A stretch of DNA of 5,271 nucleotides, taken from the NCBI GenBank assembly GCA_031283145.1, contig JAITCJ010000076.1:1-5271 (forward strand), read 5' to 3'. The notes below the pieces were generated by a model. The model was not told the DNA's origin. It ran no database searches and saw only the letters and a program-made list of their open reading frames with translations. Source of the DNA: Holophagales bacterium. Lineage in GTDB: Bacteria > Acidobacteriota > Holophagae > Holophagales > Holophagaceae. Shown here piece by piece: positions 1-5,261 of this stretch (positions within the stretch are counted from its first letter, which is position 1; every line of letters begins with the position of its first letter). The position numbers and the translations under genes were made by a program.

Positions 1-292
1 ACAGGAATTTTAACCCAAGAGTATCTGCGTAATCACCCATTTTGGCTATGTCAGCTATATATTCTTCTTCCGGTACGCTTCCGCTGAAAGCGCGGTCAAG
101 TTTTTCTTCGCCAATAACCAGAACGTACGATTTGGCGGCGGTGGCCAATTCTGTATCAATCACGCGCAATTCTTTAGATGTTTCGACATTGACAACCAAG
201 GCCGTATAAGCAATAAATATCAATACGTTTAATGTGGTAAATAAAATTGTAATTTTCGCGTTTAATGTCAGTCGTTTCCACAAATGAAACAT
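1..292 (-). CDS. Membrane sensor / methyl-accepting chemotaxis-like protein, N-terminal part
   Basis: Partial gene, open at the left edge; 97 residues are visible from ATG at 292-290. The sequence begins with a short basic stretch (MFHLWKRLTLNAK), then one hydrophobic segment at about residues 14-34, the usual membrane anchor of chemoreceptors and sensor kinases. After it comes a soluble stretch (around VIDTELATAAKSYV, then VPEEEYIADI and YADTLGLKF) that resembles the start of a periplasmic ligand-sensing domain in bacterial chemoreceptors or sensory GGDEF/kinase proteins. The output domain lies outside the window, so chemoreceptor, kinase and cyclase cannot be separated. A GGGGA stretch six bases upstream of the ATG can serve as ribosome binding site. 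A hairpin repeat (331-364) sits about 40 bases upstream of the start. The family call comes from the layout and general resemblance only. Confidence 0.6.
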   Translation of the reverse strand, partial: MFHLWKRLTLNAKITILFTTLNVLIFIAYTALVVNVETSKELRVIDTELATAAKSYVLVIGEEKLDRAFSGSVPEEEYIADIAKMGDYADTLGLKFL

Positions 293-329
293 CGTATTCC
301 CCAGTCACAAATCAAAACATATGAAATCG

Positions 330-379
330 TATAGCAGTTCAATTTTTCGTAGTTGAACTGCTATGCCGGGATTTACTTG
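330..379 (+). repeat. Hairpin repeat R2, copy A
   Basis: A perfect 12-bp inverted repeat, ATAGCAGTTCAA (331-342) and TTGAACTGCTAT (353-364), encloses a 10-nt loop and is followed by GCCGGGATTTACTTG. The same 50-nt unit recurs at 696-745 with about six differences: four in the loop and two in the stem that compensate each other (G334/C361 here, A700/T727 there). The following sequence is only half of the second hairpin that copy B has, so this copy appears truncated at about 379. Confidence 0.8.
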
Positions 380-695
380 CAGAATAAAGTTGACGATATT
401 GAAACACCGGCTTGCGAGACGGTGGCAGATAATCGCCATGTGATTGACATGGCGGTCTTGGTTGCGTATTGCTTGCAGGCGGGTACTGCCAGCCGTTGTG
501 CAAGCAATACAAGCGAAAAATGCTATTGTCGCTTGGCATGTGTTCATTAAAAAGTACTCCGCCCCACATAACGCCCGTACTTATCTCCATCGTGGCAAAG
601 CACGGCCATCAGGTAATCCAATCCCATTCATATACGGTATTTTTTTTTTTTTTTTTTTTCAATAACTTTTTTTAATGCTTGCAAAATCAGGTGGT
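380..695. other. Gene-free stretch, probably decayed sequence
   Basis: No convincing gene on either strand. Several overlapping reading frames of 65-85 codons exist in both directions, but none has a recognisable domain, a good ribosome binding site or plausible composition. One on the minus strand (from 547) has a hydrophobic, cysteine-rich start, but it runs through the R2 hairpin repeat and is best treated as chance. The stretch ends in a run of 20 T followed by AT-rich sequence. It may be remains of lost genes. Confidence 0.5.
640..659 (+). repeat. Homopolymer run of 20 T
   Basis: Twenty consecutive T residues (one at 640, then 641-659). A run this long is rare in bacterial DNA, is prone to slipped-strand length change and is a common site of sequencing length error. 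It lies in non-coding sequence about 35 bases before the second R2 hairpin. No stable hairpin immediately precedes it, so it does not look like an intrinsic terminator. Confidence 0.9.
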
Positions 696-745
696 TATAA
701 CAGTTCAACACTTTGTAGTTGAACTGTTATGCCGGGATTTACTTG
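696..745 (+). repeat. Hairpin repeat R2, copy B
   Basis: Second copy of the unit at 330-379, same orientation. Stem ATAACAGTTCAA (697-708) pairs perfectly with TTGAACTGTTAT (719-730) around a 10-nt loop ending in GTAG, as in copy A. Relative to copy A, one stem G-C pair has become A-T by paired changes at 700 and 727. The shared sequence continues through GCCGGGATTTACTTG. The stem end matches the TATAGCA-type ends of the element at 772-967, so R2 may be a minimal or collapsed member of the same family. Confidence 0.8.
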
Positions 746-756
746 TAAATCCCGGC
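731..756 (+). repeat. Perfect 11-bp hairpin
   Basis: GCCGGGATTTA (731-741), four-base loop CTTG, then TAAATCCCGGC (746-756), a perfect and GC-clamped stem. It follows directly on the R2 copy B hairpin, so two strong hairpins stand in tandem. A T-rich tail is lacking (CGCTTATTG follows), so a Rho-independent terminator is possible but not supported. Only the first half of this hairpin is present after R2 copy A. Confidence 0.75.
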
Positions 757-771
757 CGCTTATTGATTGTA

Positions 772-967
772 TATAGCAATTCAAATTTGAGTTGTCACAA
801 CTGGTCCACGGGGCATTTGCCAGGCAACGATACGGGATTGCCAAGGGGGGGGCCTGGAGTGCCTATGCTGCGCTGGTAATGGAGTGAGCCGCCGAAGGCG
901 GGGAGCGAAATGGAAAGCGTAGCTGTGAACTATGGAAGGAATGACAACAAAAAGTGGAACTGCTATA
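772..967. mobile_element. MITE-like element with TATAGCA-type ends
   Basis: TATAGCAATTC (772-782) and GAACTGCTATA (957-967) form an 11-nt terminal inverted repeat with one mismatch, enclosing a 196-bp segment with no credible gene. Inside are a short palindrome TCAAATTTGA (781-790), an overlapping AGTTGT-C-ACAACT palindrome (790-802), a run of eight G (845-852) and a 5-3-5 hairpin CCGCC-GAA-GGCGG (889-901). TATA at both ends suggests insertion at TA. Its right TATA (964-967) is also the left end of the next element. The short repeats make this a tentative call. Confidence 0.45.
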
Positions 968-1193
968 GTGAAACAACTTTAAAACGGTACGTTGCCCTGT
1001 GGCTTTCGTCTGCGCTGCCGTTCCGCTTTTAATGGAGTCAATCGTCGTAAAGTCACTGTCGCTGCCTCGCAGCGCCAGTGCCAACGGCGATTTGTCTCCA
1101 TTCCTGTCGGCGGCTCACGTAACGAAGGCGCAGCCTTGGCACTTCGTGCCTCCGCTTGGATAAACAGGATGATTTTAAAGTTGACTGGCTATA
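964..1193 (+). mobile_element. MITE-like element, complete copy (230 bp)
   Basis: The left end (964-984) begins TATAGTGAAACAAC; the right end (1173-1193), read on the minus strand, begins TATAGCCAGTCAAC. The two 21-nt ends match at 17 positions, including an 11-nt block CAACTTTAAAA. TATA at both extremities is typical of elements that insert at TA. The interior has no convincing gene but carries a 12-bp hairpin with one mismatch (1054-1080) and two adjacent 5-3-5 hairpins, AAGGC-GCA-GCCTT (1125-1137) and GGCAC-TTC-GTGCC (1138-1150). Its first 154 positions recur at 3874-4027 with about 14 differences and no gaps. The design (TATAG ends, about 0.2 kb, hairpins, no gene) resembles Correia-type elements of Neisseria. 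The transposase that mobilises it is not identified. Confidence 0.75.
1054..1080 (+). repeat. Hairpin inside the MITE-like element
   Basis: CACTGTCGCTGC (1054-1065), loop CTC, then GCAGCGCCAGTG (1069-1080): 11 of 12 positions pair. In the second copy (3964-3990) the outer part has decayed, but the inner stem is kept by a paired change, GCTGC/GCAGC becoming GTTGC/GCAAC. Confidence 0.7.
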
Positions 1194-1212
1194 AAAAAAC
1201 AATGTCATTATT

Positions 1213-1241
1213 TTGACAAATTATGTTTTTTCTGTTATACA
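1213..1241 (+). promoter_or_regulatory. Possible sigma-70-type promoter at the 5' end of the regulator gene
   Basis: A perfect TTGACA (1213-1218), a 17-base spacer and TATACA (1236-1241, four of six consensus bases). It lies 20 bases outside the right end of the MITE-like element. If used, transcription would begin inside the first 15 codons of the longest regulator frame, so translation would have to start downstream, for example at TTG 1258 or TTG 1267 after AAAAGAGG (1247-1254). Sequence match only. Confidence 0.35.
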
Positions 1242-2748
1242 TAGCGAAAAGAGGTTATTGGTCGCCTTGTCAAATCTTCCGCGCCTACACTGGTCAACGC
1301 TGGGTGAACCCACCAGTGGGATTGAGCATCGCTGGAGCAGTCAATGGGAAATAACATTAGATCGCAACGCGGCTCCGGCCCTGCCTCCAACTGACACCGA
1401 TTTGTGGGCTATCTCAGTTGGCACGCAGGAACCTCCTTATGCGCTGATAAGAATGAGCGGCGAAGTAGCCGCGCTTCCTATTTTGTTACTGCGCCGACCC
1501 AACGCCGGTCCTCTTGCTGTGGACTTTCATTCCGCGTGGTCGGCTATAGGAAGCTTACGCTGGGGAATATTAAGTGAAGACCCGCCTCTGCCAGGTCTGC
1601 GTCCCGCCGCCCAGGGGAGGCCGCCGCTCACGGCGTCTCAGGCGCTGGGATTGGGCATGGTGGGTATTGGCTCGGCCATGCAGGCTGTACTCGCCAAAGC
1701 AAGGGCGGCTGCGGCCACAAAGGCAACTGTTATGCTGACAGGCGAGAGCGGCACCGGAAAAGAGGTTGTAGCTAAAGCGATACATAGAATGAGCGCGGAC
1801 GCGGATGGGCCGTTTGTGCCGGTTCACTGCGGGGCTATTCCCGAAAATCTCGTGGAGTCAGAACTGTTCGGCTATACCAAGGGCGCTTTTACTGACGCTA
1901 GGAAAGACACACCCGGTAAATTCCGCGAAGCCCACGAGGGGACAATATTTTTGGATGAAGTCGCCACTATGCCGGTGTCCGCGCAGGTGAGACTGCTGAG
2001 GGTGCTGCAAGAACGTGAGGTTCAGCCGCTTGGCGGCGGCAGCCCGATAAAAATTGATGTGCGCGTTGTTGTCGCCACCAATCAGGATCTGTGGAAAAAA
2101 GTGCAGGACGGCAGCTTCCGCGAAGACCTTTTTTACAGGTTAGACGTAATCCCAATTTCACTTCCGCCTCTGCGGGACCGCCGCGAGGAAGTCCCGTTTC
2201 TGGCACAGCATTTTTTGAACAGAAAGGCCAGAGAACACGGCCTCTACCCAAAGGCGCTCCATCCAAGCGTTGATCCGCTGTTGATGGCGCTGCCCTGGCA
2301 GGGCAATGTCCGCCAGTTGGAAAATGCCATAGAGCGAGCGATTGTACTTTCGGCGACAAGAGCTGTTTTGACCAGGGATGATTTTAATTTCCTCTTGGAC
2401 CGCGTTCCCGAAGGCGAGGCATTGGTTTCAAGCCTTCCGCCGGCGCCGTTGTTTGGAGATACAGCGCCAAGTTCAGTATCGGCCGCAGGAATTGGCGCAG
2501 GGTCTGGGCTTGAGCTTAAAGGAGCAATATATTCAAGCTATGGGTCTTTGTCAGATCTCCCGCCGGATGGGCTTGACCTCAATCAGGTTGTCGCGGAAAT
2601 GGAAAAGAAATATTTGCTGCAAGCGCTATCCATTACCAGAGGCAATAAAAAACGGGCCGCCGAATTGCTTAACCTCAAAAGAACTACACTGCTGGAAAAA
2701 CTGAAGCGCCTTGATATTCAGGATGAAGAAGCGCCGGAGCCTGAATAG
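1213..2748 (+). CDS. Sigma-54-dependent transcriptional activator (AAA+, Fis-type HTH), GAFTDA variant
   Basis: A bacterial enhancer-binding protein of up to 511 residues. It uses ATP hydrolysis to remodel RNA polymerase carrying sigma-54. Residues 1-145 form an N-terminal region with no visible receiver, GAF or PAS motif. The AAA+ domain spans about 150-395: Walker A GESGTGKE (177-184), L1 loop GAFTDA (224-229), Walker B GTIFLDEV (243-250), sensor I near VVVATN (285-290), arginine-finger segment REDLFYRL (303-310) and sensor [12 protein letters not shown] (362-371). A poorly conserved linker (400-450) leads to a Fis-type HTH (about 455-500, with [20 protein letters not shown]). The L1 loop normally reads GAFTGA; Asp replaces the second Gly (codon GAC at 1894-1896). 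The start is uncertain: the longest frame opens at TTG 1213 with no ribosome binding site, and a stop (1192-1194) lies in the MITE end just upstream. The original 5' end may therefore have been lost. Its target genes are not apparent here. Confidence 0.93.
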   Translation: MTNYVFSVIHSEKRLLVALSNLPRLHWSTLGEPTSGIEHRWSSQWEITLDRNAAPALPPTDTDLWAISVGTQEPPYALIRMSGEVAALPILLLRRPNAGPLAVDFHSAWSAIGSLRWGILSEDPPLPGLRPAAQGRPPLTASQALGLGMVGIGSAMQAVLAKARAAAATKATVMLTGESGTGKEVVAKAIHRMSADADGPFVPVHCGAIPENLVESELFGYTKGAFTDARKDTPGKFREAHEGTIFLDEVATMPVSAQVRLLRVLQEREVQPLGGGSPIKIDVRVVVATNQDLWKKVQDGSFREDLFYRLDVIPISLPPLRDRREEVPFLAQHFLNRKAREHGLYPKALHPSVDPLLMALPWQGNVRQLENAIERAIVLSATRAVLTRDDFNFLLDRVPEGEALVSSLPPAPLFGDTAPSSVSAAGIGAGSGLELKGAIYSSYGSLSDLPPDGLDLNQVVAEMEKKYLLQALSITRGNKKRAAELLNLKRTTLLEKLKRLDIQDEEAPEPE

Positions 2749-2947
2749 GCGAGGGTCTGTGGCACACTGTTCCCTCATCGTCAATCCGCGATCAAAAATT
2801 GCCGGTGGAAGCACTCTCATAGCAAGTTGCGTTCACTATTCTGAAATTATGTCATCATATTACCATAAAATAGAAGAAAAATCAAGTCTTATTTTATTCC
2901 GCGTATGGGTGTATTAAATATAGAGAATAAACGAGAGGTGATGAACG
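2749..2947 (+). other. Intergenic region before the methyltransferase gene
   Basis: The first 70 bases resemble the regulator in composition; from about 2840 the sequence becomes clearly AT-rich, like the methyltransferase gene. At 2824-2839 the sequence AAGTTGCGTTCACTAT, read on the minus strand, gives ATAGTGAAC..CAACTT. That resembles the left end of the 964-1193 element with a one-base length difference, so it may be a decayed solo end. No clear terminator follows the regulator gene. Weak AT-rich -10-like sequences (around TATTAAATATAG, 2912-2923) exist without a good -35. Confidence 0.4.
2933..2940 (+). promoter_or_regulatory. Ribosome binding site of the methyltransferase gene
   Basis: GAGAGGTG, seven bases before ATG 2948. 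It decides the start, since another ATG at 2941 is out of frame and too close, and the ATG two codons further (2954) is farther from the site. Confidence 0.75.
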
Positions 2948-3868
2948 ATGAACATGGAACAAAAAAGTATGACCGCGCTGATAAGCGCCTTTGCTCGTTG
3001 GTATCATGCCGAACATAATGATGTAAAAATTTTTGATGATTCTATCGCCGGTAAAATTCTATCCGATGACGAGAAACGCCAGATTGCCGTTAATATGAGA
3101 AGCGGCATTGGCTTTTTTAATCCATTATTCAGCGGGACGGAAGAAGAGACTTTGCGGTGGATTGTGGACAACCAATTATCCCCTTCGCCGCTTGGAAGGT
3201 CTGCTTGGGCTGAAAAAGCCTTACAAACGGCGGCTAAGACTGGAGTAAAGCAATATTTTATTGTTGTGGCAGGCTATGATACTTTCGCGTATCGCCAATC
3301 GGCATGGGCAAGCGAACTGCGAATCTTTGAAATGGATAATCTTTTTATGAGTACTGACAAACAAAAACGTGTTCAAGGATTTCTTGACGTGTTGCCGGAA
3401 AATTTAACCTATATGCCTATCAACTTGGCTGCAGAATCCCTGTCTGAAAAATTACGTTCTTGCGGCACATTCAATAAAAATAAATTGTCATTTTACAGCT
3501 TACTTGGCATTGCTTATTATCTTTCAAAAGAGAACTTTAAGACGCTGTTGTATGATATAGCTGACTCGGCTTCAAATGGGAGTACAATCGTTTTTGATTA
3601 TCCAGATGAACACACATATATGGAACAGGCGGGAGAACGAGCAAAAAAACAGGCAATGATGGCGCAAGGCGCTGGGGAAGCTATGCTCGCGAGTTATTCT
3701 TATGCGGAAATGGAACAGTTATTATCAGATTGTGAATTTCTGATTTATGAACACTTAACGCCGGACCAAATAACAAAGCAATTTTTTGAAGAATATAATA
3801 TTGCAAATCCACAATACATTATGACGGCTTTTGACAACACAAACTATTGCTTGGCTGTAAAAAAATAA
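2948..3868 (+). CDS. SAM-dependent methyltransferase, leucine carboxyl methyltransferase (LCM/PPM1-like) family
   Basis: A 306-residue class I methyltransferase resembling the bacterial LCM-domain family (Pfam LCM; the group that includes B. subtilis YktD), which transfers a methyl group from S-adenosylmethionine to small-molecule or carboxyl substrates. Family signatures appear in order: an N-terminal helical cap (ALISAFARWYH, FDDSIAGKIL); R84 and the AWAEKAL helix; motif I FIVVAGYDTFAYR (104-116); the acidic strand end FEMD (127-130); SFYSLLGIAYYLSKE (181-195); IVFDYPDE (214-221); and PQYIMTAF near the C-terminus. In motif I the family usually reads GAG-x-DT; here the first Gly is Val107, which may weaken cofactor binding. 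The gene is AT-rich compared with its neighbours and has a Firmicutes-like look, suggesting transfer. It lies alone, not overlapping the regulator, and its stop is five bases before a MITE-like copy. The substrate is unknown. Confidence 0.85.
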   Translation: MNMEQKSMTALISAFARWYHAEHNDVKIFDDSIAGKILSDDEKRQIAVNMRSGIGFFNPLFSGTEEETLRWIVDNQLSPSPLGRSAWAEKALQTAAKTGVKQYFIVVAGYDTFAYRQSAWASELRIFEMDNLFMSTDKQKRVQGFLDVLPENLTYMPINLAAESLSEKLRSCGTFNKNKLSFYSLLGIAYYLSKENFKTLLYDIADSASNGSTIVFDYPDEHTYMEQAGERAKKQAMMAQGAGEAMLASYSYAEMEQLLSDCEFLIYEHLTPDQITKQFFEEYNIANPQYIMTAFDNTNYCLAVKK

Positions 3869-3873
3869 GCGTA

Positions 3874-4023
3874 TATAGTGAAACAACTTTAAAACGGTAC
3901 GTTGCCCTGTGGCTTTCGTCTGTGCTGTCGTTCCGCTTTTAACGCGGTCAATCGCCGTAAAGTCACTGTCGTTGCCTCGCAACGCCAAATCCAACGGCGA
4001 TTTGTCCGCATTCCTGTCGGCGC
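3874..4023 (+). mobile_element. MITE-like element, truncated second copy
   Basis: Collinear with the left two-thirds of the element at 964-1193 at a constant offset of 2910 bp, beginning at the same TATAGTG end. About 14 differences occur over 154 aligned positions and there are no gaps. Similarity stops at about 4023-4027, exactly where a different inverted-repeat element begins, and no right end of the 1173-1193 type was found downstream. Its inner hairpin (3971-3983, GTTGC-CTC-GCAAC) is preserved through a compensated base pair. It begins five bases after the methyltransferase stop codon. Confidence 0.8.
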
Positions 4024-4130
4024 CTCATACCAGTTCCCATTGCCAATGCTACAAATGGTCGTGCGAATGCACCTGTTTGCGGCATGTTGCGCTACCGCTT
4101 TTGCGCAACAGCAATGTGATTTGGTATGAG
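4024..4130. mobile_element. Second type of palindromic element (107 bp)
   Basis: The 21-nt ends at 4024-4044 (starting CTCATACCAG) and 4110-4130 (ending TTGGTATGAG) are inverted copies matching at 17 positions, including nine perfect terminal bases. The interior holds GTGC-GAAT-GCAC (4061-4072) and an 8-bp stem TGTTGCGC (4085-4092) / GCGCAACA (4103-4110) with a 10-nt loop. It separates the truncated MITE copy from the transposase remnant and has no coding capacity. It could be a small insertion of its own or a structured scar of a larger rearrangement. Confidence 0.55.
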
Positions 4131-4396
4131 AAGGGGCGAGGGACGAGTTAAGCAGAGACGCGGGCATTAGCCGTGTCGTTGGTTACGTTCCAATCGTGCC
4201 ACCGAAGAAAAACCGCAGGGAGCCGTGGGATTATGACAGGGAGCTTTATAAGAAGCGGAACGAAGTTGAGCGATTCTTTCGCAGATGTAAGCGTTTTCGC
4301 AGGGTTTGTACGCGATATGACAAGCTGGACCGCATGTTCCTGGTGTTTTTCCTTTTGGCGCTCATTCGTGACCTGCTGACCTGGTGTAAATACGCC
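4130..4396 (+). pseudogene. IS5-family transposase, C-terminal remnant
   Basis: An open frame after the TGA at 4127-4129 reads EGARDELSRDAGISRVVGY, then VPIVPPKKNRREPWDYD, RELYKKRNEVERFFRR, FRRVCTRYDKLDRMF and ends near LIRDLLTWCK. The PPKKNR, Y-x3-R-x-x-VE-x-x-F and TRYDK signatures are those of the last third of DDE transposases in the IS5 family. The second Glu of NEVE (4268-4270) is in the place of the third catalytic acid. The first two catalytic Asp residues and the whole N-terminal part are missing; an inverted-repeat element stands in their place. The frame has no stop of its own and runs on, antisense, into the convergent gene at 4397-5251 until a TAG at 4649-4651, so the natural C-terminus and right IS end have also been lost. 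It cannot encode an active transposase. The right boundary is approximate. Confidence 0.8.
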
Positions 4397-5251
4397 CTAG
4401 TGACCACTCTCAACGGGTCTCGCCGTTTCCTCGACTCCCGCTTTGCCCTGCGGCGGTACCGCATCGTCCTGTATCTCGATCGGCAGCGATGTAATGGCGT
4501 CCAGTATTTTGTCGTTTGCCTCCTTGAAATAGAGGTAGTGCATCTGGACTTTGTCATCGCCGTCAATGGCGTACTCCGTGCATCCGAAGGACTTGTCGGC
4601 ATCCTGGACTTTATTGGTGTCCGGCACCGGCATTGCGCAAACCGCAAGTAGGGTCAGGTTTTGGGGAACCGGGCTTCTGAACCCGAACACCTTCCGCCAG
4701 TCCGCCCCGCAGCTACTCCGTAGCAGTTCCCTAATGAATACTGTGTGCTTGACGGCCTGCTCCATTGCTTCCTGTGCCGTGCTGGCTCCCTCGCTTTTGA
4801 CTTCTACTACACACAGATTTGCGATGCCGACGCCGCACCTCGCGAGGATGTCTATTCCGCCGCCAGCACTGCCAGCGTATGAGACTTCCCCGGGCATCGT
4901 TCTTGCGCACAGGGGAGTGGGCATGGCATATCTGAATCCAGCAATTTCGACGGGCCGGATGTTGCGGAGCCTCGGCGTAGAGAACTCTGTGAGCAGCAGG
5001 CTCCGAATGCGCGCCTCGCCTGCCCTTGGATTGTCGCCATTCACGTGGCGCTCGCCATGCCTCTGTTTAAAGTATGAACGGAACGCCCTTGCTTCTTCGC
5101 CATCCCAAGGGCAATCACGCAACAGCAACTCGCAGTCAAAATAATCCTTATTGGCCCTCTCGCAAGTGCCGGTTGACAGCCGTGGCGTTGCTGTGTCGTT
5201 GCATGTCAGCTTCGCCACCGTCTGGCCAAGATAACGCACGTCCAACACCAC
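4397..5251 (-). CDS. Uncharacterised protein with a PD-(D/E)XK nuclease-like core
   Basis: A 284-residue protein I do not recognise by name. Its centre carries GGGIDILAR (130-138) followed by VVEVKSEG (148-155), giving Asp134 and Glu150-Val-Lys152, the spacing and context of the metal-binding active site of restriction-endonuclease-fold enzymes. A helix follows (QEAMEQAVKHTVFIRELL, 160-177) whose Gln165 fits the conserved helix after the E-x-K strand. Glu89 (LLLTEF) could be the upstream helix acid. No signal peptide or membrane segment is seen; the C-terminal tail (about 258-284) is acidic and looks disordered. GTG at 5251 is chosen because AAGGAAG lies about five bases upstream. The frame stays open for six more codons to the window edge, so a farther start is possible. 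The stop (4397-4399) directly abuts the transposase remnant, so the true C-terminus may have been altered. Partners are not visible. Confidence 0.65.
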   Translation of the reverse strand: MVLDVRYLGQTVAKLTCNDTATPRLSTGTCERANKDYFDCELLLRDCPWDGEEARAFRSYFKQRHGERHVNGDNPRAGEARIRSLLLTEFSTPRLRNIRPVEIAGFRYAMPTPLCARTMPGEVSYAGSAGGGIDILARCGVGIANLCVVEVKSEGASTAQEAMEQAVKHTVFIRELLRSSCGADWRKVFGFRSPVPQNLTLLAVCAMPVPDTNKVQDADKSFGCTEYAIDGDDKVQMHYLYFKEANDKILDAITSLPIEIQDDAVPPQGKAGVEETARPVESGH

Positions 5252-5254
5252 TGT

Positions 5255-5261
5255 CTTCCTT
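5255..5261 (-). promoter_or_regulatory. Ribosome binding site of the nuclease-like gene
   Basis: AAGGAAG on the minus strand, about five bases before GTG 5251 (eight from the second GTG at 5248). It supports an initiation at the non-ATG codon rather than a start beyond the window. Confidence 0.5.

Noticed and set aside
305..547. Minus-strand frame of 80 codons with a hydrophobic, cysteine-rich start
   Set aside because: It spans the R2 hairpin repeat, has no clear ribosome binding site and overlaps other equally long frames on both strands; probably chance.
679..879. Plus-strand frame of 66 codons ending in a Gly/Pro-rich tail
   Set aside because: It crosses the R2 repeat, the 731-756 hairpin and the end of the 772-967 element, so it is a by-product of repeats rather than a gene.
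2760..2775. Possible sigma-54 promoter (TGGCAC followed by TTCCC)
   Set aside because: With the -24 GG placed at 2761-2762, the invariant -12 GC falls on CC; the essential element is absent.
3889..4167. Minus-strand 92-codon frame across the truncated MITE copy
   Set aside because: A similar frame exists in the first copy (863-1084) only because the repeat is shared; neither has domain signals or a start site.
4196..4651. A complete 151-residue gene starting at GTG 4196
   Set aside because: Recognisable transposase sequence begins upstream of that GTG and ends near 4390; the remainder is antisense to the gene at 4397-5251.
4551..5144. Plus-strand 197-codon frame
   Set aside because: Antisense shadow of the minus-strand nuclease-like gene, which has coherent motifs and a ribosome binding site.
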